The notes below the pieces were generated by a model. The model had not been told where the DNA came from. It searched no databases and saw only the letters and a list, made by a program, of their open reading frames with translations. A DNA stretch of 64,000 nt from Peribacter sp043814035. GTDB taxonomy: Bacteria; Patescibacteriota; Gracilibacteria; Peribacterales; Peribacteraceae. The stretch is from contig JBDRKJ010000006.1 of NCBI GenBank assembly GCA_043814035.1, positions 1 through 64,000 of the forward strand. The letters run 5' to 3'. Positions 8,993-18,630 of this stretch are shown piece after piece (within the stretch, counting starts at the first letter, position 1; each line of letters starts with the position of its first letter). The position numbers were made by a program, and so were the translations under genes.

Positions 8993-10269
8993 GCAGCCAA
9001 CATCTGCTCAAACAGCTTCTCGACTCTCTTCTGCCACTTGAGTTGGTCGTAGGCCTGGCCACCGGGGCGGTAGGCAGCTTCAACTTCTTTGCGTTCCTGT
9101 TCTGAGAGAGGGGCGAGCATGCCCTGCACGGTCGTCGCAACTTCTTCATCACTCACAGTGATCTTCTTTACTTCGAGCATCTCGCGGATGCCGAGACGCA
9201 ATGACAAACGCTGAGAAGCGCGGTCCTCGAGTTCCTTCTTCAGCTCCTCCGGCTTTTTCTTGGTTGCCTGCATCCAATCCTGTAGTGATTTTCCCTGACG
9301 TTTCAGTTGCTCCTCCATATCCGACAGAATGCCGCGCTCTTCTTCTTCGACGAGTTCTTTTGGCAGGGTCACAACGGCCGCTTTGCGAATCGCCTCCATA
9401 AGTTCTTGTTCGCGACGCTCGCGATCTATGCGTTCCTCCTGCAGCACCATCGATTTTTGCAGTTCCTCGCGGAATGATGCGGCGGATTCCACGTGCAAGT
9501 GTTCCTTGGCGAAAGCATCGGTGAGCTCCGGTACCTTCACTTCTTCCACCTTCGTCACGGTCACGTGGAAAGTGACAGGTTTCTCTGCGAGTTCGGCGGC
9601 GTGGTACTCCTTAGGGAACGTCAGCGTGAATGTCTTCTCCTCGCCTTTCTTCACTCCCATCAGCGCCTCCTCGAATCCTGGAATCAGTGACTTGCTACCC
9701 AATACGACGGCGTGGCCTTGCGAGCGAATCGGGGCAATTTCTTTTCCTTCACTATCTGCGCCCCAGAAATCCATGGTGATGCGATCTTTCTCTTGTGCGC
9801 CACGATCCACCTCAGTTGCGGTTTCGTGTTTACGCAGAATAAATTCCGCCATGCGGTCGATATCCTTCTCTTCCACCTTTGTCTCTTTCTTCGCAATTTT
9901 GATCTTGTCGACTCCTTTAAGCGTCACGTTTGGTCGTTCGACAAAGACGATGCTGATGGTGAGGGGGTCGCGTTTCTTGAGCGAGATCTTGGGTGAGATG
10001 ATCGTCTGGATATTCTGCTCCTTCACAAGCGATTCTAAGATTTCTGGTAACAGACGATGAATCGTCTCTTCCATCAGGTCATCGGGATTGATTTTTTGCA
10101 GAACGGTCTCGCGCGGAGCTTTGCCGGGCCTGAATCCTGGGATCTTCACTTTTTCCGCAAGTGCCTGCAGGGCCTTCTCTTCAGCGGCGACGGCCTGCTC
10201 TTTTGTGAATTCCACCGTACATTCGATGCGGCCATTCTTCTCCCGTTCGATTTTCGGGGGATGAGTCAT
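8989..10269 (-). CDS. tig: Trigger factor chaperone
   Basis: A 426-residue ribosome-associated chaperone and peptidyl-prolyl isomerase that meets nascent chains at the exit tunnel. The N-terminal domain contains the ribosome-binding GFRPGKAP signature (about 45-52). The FKBP-type domain (about 155-245) includes GFEEALMGVKKGEEK. A long helical C-terminal chaperone domain follows. It lies 19 bp downstream of secF, so the two probably form an operon linking nascent-chain handling and export. The last codons overlap the convergent rel gene through a shared TTAA. Confidence 0.96.
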   Translation of the reverse strand: MTHPPKIEREKNGRIECTVEFTKEQAVAAEEKALQALAEKVKIPGFRPGKAPRETVLQKINPDDLMEETIHRLLPEILESLVKEQNIQTIISPKISLKKRDPLTISIVFVERPNVTLKGVDKIKIAKKETKVEEKDIDRMAEFILRKHETATEVDRGAQEKDRITMDFWGADSEGKEIAPIRSQGHAVVLGSKSLIPGFEEALMGVKKGEEKTFTLTFPKEYHAAELAEKPVTFHVTVTKVEEVKVPELTDAFAKEHLHVESAASFREELQKSMVLQEERIDRERREQELMEAIRKAAVVTLPKELVEEEERGILSDMEEQLKRQGKSLQDWMQATKKKPEELKKELEDRASQRLSLRLGIREMLEVKKITVSDEEVATTVQGMLAPLSEQERKEVEAAYRPGGQAYDQLKWQKRVEKLFEQMLAA

Positions 10270-10288
10270 AATTGCTATGAGGAAAAGC

Positions 10289-11191
10289 TCACTCCTTCTT
10301 CCTCAAGAAAACCAAGAGGGGAGTGGCGATGAAGTACGAGGAGTAGTTGCCGAGGCCGATACCGACGATGAGCGCGAGAATAAACCAGCGGATACTCTCG
10401 GAACCCAAGAAGTAGAGGCAGAAGAGCATGAGGAGCGTCGTGATCGAGGTATTGATTGTACGCACGATGGTCTCTCTGAGGCTACGCTCTGCTGTAAGAG
10501 CGAAATCCTCATTCTTGGGTGCGTAGGCGACGTTCTCACGAATACGGTCAAAGATGATGATGGTGTCATTCACAGAGTAACCGAGCACAGTAAGGAGTGC
10601 GGTGATGAAGAGTGTATCGAATTCAAAGTTCGTGACACGGCTCAAAATCACGAAGATACCGGCAGTAATGAGCAGGTCATGCACCATCGCCACGACGGCG
10701 AAAACGCCAAAGCGCCATGGCGAAAGTTTGCGAGGCACGCGGTAGAAGGCGAAGGCAATGTAGAGCACGATGCCGATGGCGGCGATGATGAGCGCCTCGA
10801 CCGATCGACGCTTGAGTGTTTCTCCCACTGTGGGGCCGATGGTCGTGAACTGTTTCTCGTTGATGGTGCTACCGGTTTCTCGCTCTAAATGTGCGAGTAG
10901 TGCGAGGTGCTCTTCGTTGCTCAGAGTGCGTGAGCGGATGATCACATCCCCTTCTTGTGTCATGGAAAGGGTGAAGTGCCCCAGTGATACATCATCTGCA
11001 TTGCGGAATTCCTCCATCATGCCCTGAAGGTCGGCTTTGGTTTTTCCTTCGGGGAGAGCGATATTGATGAGTGTTCCACCGGTGAATTCCATGCTGAGCA
11101 TTGGCCCCGGTACGACAAGCAGCACAATGCTGCCGATCACGGCAATGGCCGAGAAGACGAGGAAGATCTTGGAGAGCTTGATGAGAGACAT
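10289..11191 (-). CDS. secF: Protein translocase subunit SecF
   Basis: A 300-residue membrane subunit of the SecDF complex, which uses the proton gradient to pull proteins out of the Sec channel. TM1 (about 8-30) is followed by a periplasmic-side domain beginning FTGGT, a SecF signature, then five C-terminal TMs containing VVAMVHDLLITAGIF and GYSVNDTIIIFDRIREN, the conserved D3/D6-type motifs. secD is not adjacent; the gene upstream is an unrelated membrane-anchored protein. Confidence 0.96.
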   Translation of the reverse strand: MSLIKLSKIFLVFSAIAVIGSIVLLVVPGPMLSMEFTGGTLINIALPEGKTKADLQGMMEEFRNADDVSLGHFTLSMTQEGDVIIRSRTLSNEEHLALLAHLERETGSTINEKQFTTIGPTVGETLKRRSVEALIIAAIGIVLYIAFAFYRVPRKLSPWRFGVFAVVAMVHDLLITAGIFVILSRVTNFEFDTLFITALLTVLGYSVNDTIIIFDRIRENVAYAPKNEDFALTAERSLRETIVRTINTSITTLLMLFCLYFLGSESIRWFILALIVGIGLGNYSSYFIATPLLVFLRKKE

Positions 11192-11303
11192 TCTTTCTAG
11201 GGTTAGGAGTAGGGCGTAGGGGTTAATTCAGCGAGGAGCCTAGCGGTTTATGCTATGTGAATCCAGAAAGAAGACGGGAAGATGGAGGAGTATTCCGGGC
11301 CTG

Positions 11304-12626
11304 TTAGCGCTGCGGAAGGATCGTCAGTGTGAGGATATCGCCCTGTCGCGAGAGAGACCACTGCAGTGCATCGGGTATTGAGGAGGCGAGTGGTGATGCC
11401 GGAGCGAGGAGGGAAGGAAGCATTGTGGGAAGCGATGAAGAGAGCATGTTGCGCGAGAACGTGCCACTGCCGAGAGCAGAGGAGCCAGGGCCTTGAGGAC
11501 GCTCAAGAACCGCGCGCTCGAGCACGGCACAGTTCGTTGCCATCATAAATTCCTCTCCTTGTATTGCAGAGCAGAATTCGCCCTGTAGCACGTGCGCCGT
11601 CTTGCGCAGTTGCATCCCATCGACGGATGCCTCTTCGTTGGTGAGCATATTCTCATCGTCGCGGATGTTACGGAATGTGTAGCGGCCCTTGTCGAAGACG
11701 CGCGTCACGGTTCGTGCAATAGTTTTGCTGCCGCGAAAGACCTCGTGCAAGTGAGCGATTCTGGTAGCAGCATCAGGTGCACTGCCCTGTAGAAAGAGCA
11801 CGGTAGCACCCGAGGCAGTGTGTGCCATCGAAAAACGTGCAGGGCGAATGAGCAGCGGGAGAATGTCGTATGTAAAGCTCACATCATCGCCGAAGGACAA
11901 AGAAAAGAATGTGAGAATGCGTGTATCAAACATTGCCTGACGATTGGCTGGGAGTGCCGCATGGAGCATGGTGAATGTTGATTTTGGCCGGGCGAGTGCG
12001 AGAGAAAACGAAGCATCGTCCATCGTCGGCGGTAGTGCCAAAGGCCGTCGTTCGGTATTGGCCGGAAAGACGCGAATAACCATTCCACTTCCCGTGTGGG
12101 GAACAATGCCGAGATAGGTAGCGTCTTGCAGGAAGATCGTATCGGTGATGACGTCGGTGAGCGATGATGATGCAGGAAGCAAAGAGTGATGCACAAAAAT
12201 CCATGGTTCCTGTTCCGTCATTCCGCGTGAGAGAAGCAAGAAGGCTTGAGAAGACGCTACGGAATCTGTCACTTCTGTGAAGTGCGAGAAAATTTCTGTA
12301 GATGAGGCTGCAACGAGCAGTGGGCCGATCTCGCGCTGAGTCCAGTACGTGCCGGATGGGAGTGTGTCTGCGAAGACGGGACGCCTGGCAAATACGACGA
12401 GAGTTTTTCCTATCTGCGGCGTATCGACGACAGCCACAGTGCGTGGAATGTCGGAACGCGGGAGATCCTTAAGAATCGGTAACCACGATTCGTACTGACG
12501 CAGGAGGTCATCGTCTGCAGAAGAGAAGAGTGCGAGTGTTCCCTCGGCCGGAAGCAGATCTGCCGGTGTGAGGGTGTAGGTTTTCAATGAGGTCACCACC
12601 AAGGTTATGACGCTCACGATGAGCAC
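11304..12626 (-). CDS. Membrane-anchored extracytoplasmic protein, probable frameshifted 5' end
   Basis: A 440-residue unknown protein with an N-terminal hydrophobic segment and a long Ser/Thr-rich extracytoplasmic part without recognisable motifs. The GTG at 12626 would start inside the transmembrane helix. Upstream in the same frame, codons to about 12713 encode a sensible cytoplasmic/TM start (NGHVLLRSHSLFRATLITLL) but lack a start codon. The next frame supplies MNTFFTRKTLHIASLIEEAL from an ATG at 12762. The real gene probably runs to 12762 with one base gained or lost near 12700-12715. Confidence 0.6.
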   Translation of the reverse strand: MLIVSVITLVVTSLKTYTLTPADLLPAEGTLALFSSADDDLLRQYESWLPILKDLPRSDIPRTVAVVDTPQIGKTLVVFARRPVFADTLPSGTYWTQREIGPLLVAASSTEIFSHFTEVTDSVASSQAFLLLSRGMTEQEPWIFVHHSLLPASSSLTDVITDTIFLQDATYLGIVPHTGSGMVIRVFPANTERRPLALPPTMDDASFSLALARPKSTFTMLHAALPANRQAMFDTRILTFFSLSFGDDVSFTYDILPLLIRPARFSMAHTASGATVLFLQGSAPDAATRIAHLHEVFRGSKTIARTVTRVFDKGRYTFRNIRDDENMLTNEEASVDGMQLRKTAHVLQGEFCSAIQGEEFMMATNCAVLERAVLERPQGPGSSALGSGTFSRNMLSSSLPTMLPSLLAPASPLASSIPDALQWSLSRQGDILTLTILPQR

Positions 12627-12796
12627 CCCTCCCAGCAGTGCGAGGAGGGTAATGAGCGTGGCACGGAAGAGGGAATGTGAGCGCAGCAGAACGTGGCCAT
12701 TGTAGAGCCTCTTCTATCAGAGAGGCGATATGCAGTGTTTTGCGAGTAAAAAATGTATTCATAAAACAATCTTGGGTACTGCGCCAGTATAAAACC

Positions 12797-12825
12797 TTGA
12801 AGGCCAGTCTTAGGTGACGTACAGT
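12797..12825 (+). promoter_or_regulatory. Candidate promoter for the 13.0-13.3 kb RNA
   Basis: TTGAAG (12797-12802), a 17-bp spacer and TACAGT (12820-12825) face the structured RNA ending at 13323. The second RNA copy has a comparable TTGTTC-N18-TACAGA on the minus strand (46983-46988 and 46959-46964). If both are used, the transcripts would be about 490 and 665 nt. Confidence 0.35.
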
Positions 12826-13029
12826 AATTAGATTTGCAACGAGCAAATCATGACTTGGATACAAAAACACACAGGCGCCCGCCAGGCGCAGATACTCCCC
12901 GCTCCTTGTCACCATCGGTTCCGTAGAGAGGAGGAACGCCACCCTTCGATCCGCTCAGGGCAAGTCCTCCTTTGCTGATCTTCCATCGCGAAGATCGGAG
13001 GGATCATTGAACCATTTTTCTTATCGTGG

Positions 13030-13323
13030 CCTTCCTCCTCTCTGCTCTGCAACGTTGTGTCGCGAAAATTGAGGTGAATTCGCGACATACATTCCCCCCC
13101 TCTCACCAGTGCTCCCCCCGCGCATGCGGGGTTCTAAGTGAGCCGGTACGGTGAACTCGTCCGGTTGCGAGGATAAACAAGACACCAGAGCAAGGCAGAG
13201 AATCGCGAGCGCCTCATCGCACCGTCTTCCCACCGATTTCGGCTCAGTCACCATAGTTGTGACCGATAGCCCGGGGAGCGATACAAACACAAAAAAGGCC
13301 AGAGGTTACTTCTGGTCTTTTTT
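13030..13323 (+). ncRNA. Structured RNA family, copy 1
   Basis: No convincing ORF covers this stretch. It shares an ordered series of blocks with the minus strand at 46585-46286. A long helix (13042-13050 with 13190-13198) encloses a hairpin (13058-13087), a C-rich strand, a GC-clamped hairpin (13116-13131), then CTAAG, GGTACGG and CGAGGATAAACAAG. It ends in a terminator (13289-13323) preceded by the same CAAACAC...AAAAGGCC context as copy 2. Loops and stems differ with compensatory changes. The region 12763-13029 upstream has no ORF and may be its 5' part. Family unidentified; 23S, 16S, tmRNA and SRP signatures are absent. Confidence 0.65.
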
Positions 13324-13329
13324 GGATGC

Positions 13330-13515
13330 GTGAAAGTAAAACCTTCAGCCTTCGCCCTTCGGGTCTACGGTCGACAGGACGGTTTTCCTCTCACGAGCTC
13401 TCCTTTCCCTAAGCGGTGTGGTTTCCCTCCGGGGACCTTCGGCCAGCACGGCGGGAACCCGCGAGACCCACGCTTCGCCGCAATTTTTTTCTCGCGAGAT
13501 CTCTTTTCCCTCAAA
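13330..13515 (+). repeat. Interrupted copy of the two-hairpin element (copy B)
   Basis: Starts 6 bp after the RNA terminator at 13323. The first hairpin arms (AAAGTAAAACC and GGTTTTCCTCTCACGAG, continuing to 13411) match the intact copy at 38731-38836. Its loop, however, holds an extra Cys/Gly-codon-free hairpin segment (about 13347-13380) similar to the tRNA-Ala terminator. The second hairpin (outer arms GCGG/CCGC, inner GTGG/CCAC) is likewise enlarged. A partial repeat of the CTCGCGAGATCTCTTTTCCCT block follows at about 13489-13514. Confidence 0.5.
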
Positions 13516-13643
13516 AATATGGTTCCAAGAGACGCCGCAGCCGCAAAGGGGTGCGGCTATGTGTGGTAGGAATTATGTCCAACGAATATAGCAGCAGCCG
13601 TTCCTGGCTGCGTTTTCTTGGATCCCGTCTGCCTGCGCAACAA

Positions 13644-16481
13644 TCAAATTTCCTTTTCGATGATTTCAATTTCTGCCTCCGTCAGCCCATACAACTCATA
13701 TACCAACTCATCAATCTTCCGATCCGTCGCCTCAATCTGGCGCCTGAGGGACTCTTGATCGTGGGGAGTTTTAGCTGTGAGTAGCTTCGCTTGAAATGAG
13801 ATCATCTGGCCGACCAGAGTAACTATTTGATCATGCATATTTCGTTGTTGTTTGGAGTCAATTTTAGGAATAGGAAAAGAGAGAATGGCTTCCTTCTTAA
13901 TCTTTGGGAAAGTTCTTTTCTGATCGAAAAACATTTGCTGCCAGTACCATTTTCCTAACTTAGAGAGAAACAGGGCAAGGATGAAATGCAGGTCATAACT
14001 GGAATTTCTCGTAAAGAAGACATTGTAAATGGTATTGAGGGTGTAAAGCCCGGCTGGGGCGATAGTTGCCACTGGTGACGACCCAATCTGACGCATTACA
14101 ATCCTTTCCTGCTCATAGACATGTTCTTTGCCGCCACTTTTTATAGCTTCAGGAATGAACTGAACATATTCATGCGGTGGTTCGAAGTGATAGGGAGAAA
14201 TGTTGCCTCCATCGATAACAGGCCTGAATCCTTTCCCCTGTTTGTTGCTGACAAATTGTCCACGATCGAAAGTTTGGATTCCAAAATATGCAGTTGCGAA
14301 ATCGCCAAGCTGGATAGAATTATTTTGGATGCAATTAATTATGTCTTGTGAATCTGAAGTACCATCGACTCCAAAGTGATATTCGGGGTGCTTAATCCAT
14401 GATTTTTGAAGGCATGGCGGTTCGTTTGTAGAGATCAACGGAGAATAAGATTTAATGATCTTCACTTCATGATGTGGATTTGGTTTTTCTGCCCTTTTCA
14501 GAACAATCACTACAGTATCAACACTGGCACCTTTGAAAACTGAATAGTAAAAGAGACGAATTTGTTCAATTTCAGAAGAGGAGAGGAGTATTTGACGGAG
14601 CTCTTTTGCGTGCTTATTTCTTAGGAATGAGTTCGGAGTGATGTATCCAAGAAAACCGTTTTGCTTTGCTAGTGATAGCCCCTTTTCAACAAATACGTGA
14701 TAAGTATCGATCTTGTAGCGGGCAGCTTTATATTTCTTTGAAAAGTAACTAAATACCGCGGGTTGATTGAGCTCTTGCATTAATACATATGGAGGATTCC
14801 CGATCACCGCATCGAAGCCAGGATTCTTGCGCTTGAAGACGTCCGGAAACGCCGCCTCCCAATCGAAGACATTGATGCGCTGGCGGTCGGCATCTTCCGT
14901 CTCCAAGAGTGCCTGTTGCTCGCCGTCGTAGAAATCTGGCCCGATGAGGGAATTGCCGCATTGAATATTTTTGCCCAGATCAGGCAGCACACGCTCGCGC
15001 ATACTAGAGAGCTGTTGCTGCATTGTCTGACCGGTTTCGTCTTCGAGCACCTTAAGAAGAAGCGAAAGCTTCGTTACCTCTACGGCCTGTGCGTCGATAT
15101 CTACACCAAAAATGTTATTGAGTAGGATGCGCTTGCGCTCAGTAGAGGAAAGGCGATAGTCGCCTGCCTTGGTCTTGTAGAGTTCTTTCTTCCATTTTTT
15201 CGAATCATGCTCCGTGTAGTACCTCAGATGCCAATCGAGGAGGAGCTGGTATGCGCCAAGGAGGAAAGAGCCTGAGCCACAGGCGGGATCCACAATCTTA
15301 ATCTCGGAAACTTGCTTTGGCTTCTTGCCTTCCAGAAGTTTGCCAATCGTATGCTCCACAATGTAATCGACAATGTACTTAGGCGTGTAGTACACGCCAC
15401 CCGCTTTGCGCACTTCTGGTTTCTCCTCCACCTTTGCATGGTGCCCTTCAGTAAGCCGGATGACCTTGCCGAGAAATTGCTCGTAGACTTGGCCTAGGAT
15501 TTCACTCGGAATGACCGAGAAGGCATAGGGACTATCTGGCGGATAGAGGCGGGTGATGATCTCATTCAGAACAGCATCATCGATGGTGAGATGTGGCGTG
15601 ACGGTATCCGGCGGCTCGCCTTGGTCTTTTTCTTCTTTGAAGTGGAAGAGGCCGGAGTTGTAACGTGCGTCCGCCTCGCGGAAAAGCTCTGTCAGACGTC
15701 CGTAAATCCCCGAACCATTGAGCTCCGCCTGCAAACGCCCGTAGGTTTCGAGACCGCGATCTTCGCAGATCCGGAGGAAGATGATGCGATCAATGGTCTG
15801 CTGTACTGCATAGTTCATCTCCTGTTGGCCGAGACTGGAATTGCGCGTGGCGATGTTCTTGGCCAGAAGCTCCCGCCAGTGCTCGATCTCCTTCAAAAAT
15901 TCATCATCCACCTCCTGCGTTCCGCGCCGCTTCTCGCCTGCATATTTATCGAAGGAACCTTTGAGCACGGCTTCCTTCGAGAAGATCGCCGCAATCTCAT
16001 CCCAGCGTTCGGCATACTCCTCGAACGTGCAGAAGAAAATGCGCGCCGTAGAGGCCTTGTCCGCCTTGTGCGGCCTAATGCGACAGTCATAGATCGCAAA
16101 CTCTTCAAAGTCGGTGAGGATGCTGAGTGGGAGCTTGGCGGACCACGCATAGCGGCGGAGCTGGAGCGCGGCAGCAGGCGCATCCTTCACATCGACAGAA
16201 GGCTTCTTGGCCTCCACAAAAAACTTGCGATCACGGCCAATCTTCATGCAGTAGTCCGGCGCCTTCATGAAATCGCCGATGCGGATGGCATCTTCGTGAA
16301 TTACTTCTTTTAAGGCTTCTGCATGTCCTTGGGCATTGCGCATGTCCCAACCGAGCGCCTCAAGAAGGGGATCGAGGAATTCCACGCGCAGTTGGGCTTC
16401 TTTGTATCCTGCGGACTTCAACTCCTCACGCTTTCGCTTGAAGTGTTCCACGAGCGTGAGGATTTCTTTCGGGACGGGCAT
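13644..16481 (-). CDS. Type IIG (Eco57I-like) restriction endonuclease-methyltransferase
   Basis: A 945-residue single-chain enzyme expected to cut DNA and methylate adenine-N6 using one specificity domain. The N-terminal nuclease has PDYCMK (75-80) and FFVEAKKP (87-94), a PD-(D/E)xK pattern. The methyltransferase has DPACGSGSF (398-406, AdoMet motif I) and GNPPYV (561-566, motif IV). A TaqI-like specificity region and a coiled C-terminal helix follow. Start MPVPKEI is supported by TACAAT (16489-16494) 7 nt upstream. The specificity part (about 13700-14790) is visibly more AT-rich than the rest. Confidence 0.92.
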   Translation of the reverse strand: MPVPKEILTLVEHFKRKREELKSAGYKEAQLRVEFLDPLLEALGWDMRNAQGHAEALKEVIHEDAIRIGDFMKAPDYCMKIGRDRKFFVEAKKPSVDVKDAPAAALQLRRYAWSAKLPLSILTDFEEFAIYDCRIRPHKADKASTARIFFCTFEEYAERWDEIAAIFSKEAVLKGSFDKYAGEKRRGTQEVDDEFLKEIEHWRELLAKNIATRNSSLGQQEMNYAVQQTIDRIIFLRICEDRGLETYGRLQAELNGSGIYGRLTELFREADARYNSGLFHFKEEKDQGEPPDTVTPHLTIDDAVLNEIITRLYPPDSPYAFSVIPSEILGQVYEQFLGKVIRLTEGHHAKVEEKPEVRKAGGVYYTPKYIVDYIVEHTIGKLLEGKKPKQVSEIKIVDPACGSGSFLLGAYQLLLDWHLRYYTEHDSKKWKKELYKTKAGDYRLSSTERKRILLNNIFGVDIDAQAVEVTKLSLLLKVLEDETGQTMQQQLSSMRERVLPDLGKNIQCGNSLIGPDFYDGEQQALLETEDADRQRINVFDWEAAFPDVFKRKNPGFDAVIGNPPYVLMQELNQPAVFSYFSKKYKAARYKIDTYHVFVEKGLSLAKQNGFLGYITPNSFLRNKHAKELRQILLSSSEIEQIRLFYYSVFKGASVDTVVIVLKRAEKPNPHHEVKIIKSYSPLISTNEPPCLQKSWIKHPEYHFGVDGTSDSQDIINCIQNNSIQLGDFATAYFGIQTFDRGQFVSNKQGKGFRPVIDGGNISPYHFEPPHEYVQFIPEAIKSGGKEHVYEQERIVMRQIGSSPVATIAPAGLYTLNTIYNVFFTRNSSYDLHFILALFLSKLGKWYWQQMFFDQKRTFPKIKKEAILSFPIPKIDSKQQRNMHDQIVTLVGQMISFQAKLLTAKTPHDQESLRRQIEATDRKIDELVYELYGLTEAEIEIIEKEI

Positions 16482-16516
16482 CGGGCATATTGTAGCGTTC
16501 CTAAACCGCAGCCGCG

Positions 16517-17833
16517 CTATTTCAATTTCTCCAACCGCTCCTTCGCGCTCAAGAGGTAGGGGTCGATTTCGAGGGCTTTCGTGATGGCTGCGCGGGCATC
16601 TTCCTTCTTTCCTGCTTCGGCGTATGCCCACCCGAGCAAATCAAACGAACGAGCGACCTGCGGAAGTCGTTGTGTGCCCAACGTTGCCAGCGCAATGGCT
16701 TCATCGAAACGCTCAAGGGCGATGGCCGTCGAGACGGCGCCGTCGAAGGCTTCGATTCCGGCATCCGGTTCCTCCACGAGGGCCTTGTACTGGCCGAGTG
16801 CTGCAGCGGCGTCGCCTTTCTTCAACGCCTCAGATGCGATGAGGCGGCGGATCTCACTCTTGGGGGTGAAGCCGTTCTGCAGTGCGTACTCGAGGAAGGT
16901 GATGGCATTGTCGTGCTGATTGAGTGCGGAGTGCGCGCGGGCGAGGAAGTACTGGATCTCTGGCTTTTCGGGATTGAGATTGTAGGCACGCTCGAGCGAG
17001 GTGAGTGCCTGCTGTGGACGTTCGGTGGTGAGCTCGCAGTAGCCCTGCACGATCCACGCGTCGCGATAGTCTTCTTTCTCTTTGGTCACTTGCGCGAGCA
17101 GTGGCAATGCCAGCTCACACTCCTGCACCTGCGCCAGTGCGCGCGAAAGCAGTGTGATGAGGTGCAGGTCGGTGCTTTCAGGAAAGAGTGCAAATTCTTC
17201 GTAGGCGCCCTGCAGTGTTCGGGCATTGGTGCGGAGTACCGGTTCCCATCCGGTCGTCACGATGTTGAGCTCCTCTTGAGCAACGGTGTGATTCCCTTCG
17301 ATGATGCTGAGCAGAGCGAGGGCGTAGTGTTTCTGTGGAGAATCTTCGGCGCTCTCGAGACGCTTACGTGCCGACGAGAGTTCGCCAGTGCGCAGGAGCA
17401 CGATGTTCTCGATGAGGGCTATGTCCTCCGGGCGCGCGCCGGCGGCTTTCAACTTACGGATCGTTTCTTGCAGGGCGCCCATATCACGAAGCTGCAGTTG
17501 AGCGAGGGCCAGCTTACGTAGAGCGGGCAATCCTCCATCGAAACTGACAGCCTTCTCGTACGACTTCGCCGCTTCGACCCACTCGCCGCGTACGGCGTAG
17601 AGATCACCTTCGCGCAGGTGCAAAAGCGAGAGATCACGCGAGTCGGATGGCACAAGTTGTCTGTCGGAGTTCTGCAGTTCCATCCGGGAGCCCGTTTGCG
17701 TGAGGGGGTCCTGCGTACGTTGCAGAATGGCGTGCGATGCAGCTGTGAGTTGCCACCAGAGAAAAGCCAGCAGCACAGCGGCACAGAAGAGTGCAAAGAG
17801 AACGGGAATGAGGATGCGCGCGGGGATTTTCAT
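16517..17833 (-). CDS. Membrane-anchored TPR-repeat protein
   Basis: A 438-residue protein: an N-terminal signal anchor (residues 1-27, MKIPARILIPVLFALFC) followed by about nine tetratricopeptide-like helical repeats. The clearest are GEWVEAAKSYEKAVSFDGG, RPQQALTSLERAYNLNPEKPE and GKKEDARAAITKALEIDPYL. Such proteins scaffold complexes at the membrane; the partner is unknown. The start at 17833 is chosen over an upstream codon because of the signal anchor and TATCGT 8 nt upstream. It lies 35 bp upstream of the Type IIG gene, on the same strand. Confidence 0.85.
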   Translation of the reverse strand: MKIPARILIPVLFALFCAAVLLAFLWWQLTAASHAILQRTQDPLTQTGSRMELQNSDRQLVPSDSRDLSLLHLREGDLYAVRGEWVEAAKSYEKAVSFDGGLPALRKLALAQLQLRDMGALQETIRKLKAAGARPEDIALIENIVLLRTGELSSARKRLESAEDSPQKHYALALLSIIEGNHTVAQEELNIVTTGWEPVLRTNARTLQGAYEEFALFPESTDLHLITLLSRALAQVQECELALPLLAQVTKEKEDYRDAWIVQGYCELTTERPQQALTSLERAYNLNPEKPEIQYFLARAHSALNQHDNAITFLEYALQNGFTPKSEIRRLIASEALKKGDAAAALGQYKALVEEPDAGIEAFDGAVSTAIALERFDEAIALATLGTQRLPQVARSFDLLGWAYAEAGKKEDARAAITKALEIDPYLLSAKERLEKLK

Positions 17834-18006
17834 CGATGCGAACGATACAGATGAGTTGGATGTTTTTCCAGCTGCAGTGATGTGTTCCTGGTTGGCTCGT
17901 TGCTGGCTACTCGTTACTCGTTGGGGCTGACTGCTGACATAACGAGAAACGATCCAACGAGTAACGTGCAACACGTGCTCGCATTCCACTACTCCAATCC
18001 CAATCC

Positions 18007-18609
18007 CTAAACAGGTTTCAGCTCCCCATCCTCACTCTGTGCACGACTTACTGTAGAACGTGCAGCGGCTTCTGAAAGGTGTTTGGGAATCACAGCATCC
18101 ACGGTGCCCCATCGTGCTTCGCCGTCTTCGGGCAACAGAATGGTCACCTGGTCGCCCACTTCTGCGCGGTAGAAGGTTACCGAGGCGAGCAGCACGCGAA
18201 ATGCCTTTCCCTCGGCGAGCACCTTGTACTGACCGTCTTCCTGAATGAGCACGCCTATCACTGTTCGGCGCGGCACGGGGGCGATTTGCTTGTAGATGAA
18301 TTTTCCTTCGTCGGTGATCGTGAGTTTCATCCCGTCACCTTCTGCGAGCTTACTCTTACTGGCGTAGTTTGCTGGTACAGGGTAGGTGTTCCCTTCACTA
18401 TCCACCATGTTCTGGCCATCGAAGATTCCTTCGATCACTTTTCCACTCACAGCTCCACCACCCGTCATAGTATTGGCACGCGACGCATGTCGCTCATGAT
18501 CAGTATCCGTGATACCCGTGATCGAGCGTAGCAGAGCATTGGCCGTCTTGAGCGACGACGATGCGCTCTCGATGAGTTCCTGAATTTGGAGGAGTTGGTC
18601 GTCGGACAT
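18007..18609 (-). CDS. Conserved hypothetical beta-rich protein
   Basis: A 200-residue soluble protein. Residues 1-32 form a helix (DDQLLQIQELIESASSSL). Residues 55-110 contain GKVIEGIFDGQNMV and YPVPANYASKSKL, which I recall from hypothetical proteins of other CPR genomes. Residues 125-180 form a second beta-rich unit ending in WGTVDAVIP. The acidic C-terminus lacks a motif. It lies 21 bp downstream of the PfkB kinase on the same strand. No function can be given; nucleic-acid binding is possible but unproven. Confidence 0.7.
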   Translation of the reverse strand: MSDDQLLQIQELIESASSSLKTANALLRSITGITDTDHERHASRANTMTGGGAVSGKVIEGIFDGQNMVDSEGNTYPVPANYASKSKLAEGDGMKLTITDEGKFIYKQIAPVPRRTVIGVLIQEDGQYKVLAEGKAFRVLLASVTFYRAEVGDQVTILLPEDGEARWGTVDAVIPKHLSEAAARSTVSRAQSEDGELKPV

Positions 18610-18630
18610 GGGAGTGTGTGGGGAGGCGAA

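Noticed and set aside
10277..10888. Acidic plus-strand ORF of 203 codons
   Set aside because: Antisense shadow of secF, whose motifs are unambiguous.
13150..13205. Resemblance of GATAAACAAG...GAGCAAGGCAGA to a bacterial RNase P RNA segment
   Set aside because: The diagnostic GAGGAAAGTCCGGGC and ACAGAA blocks are absent, copy 2 diverges there, and two RNase P RNAs would be unexpected.
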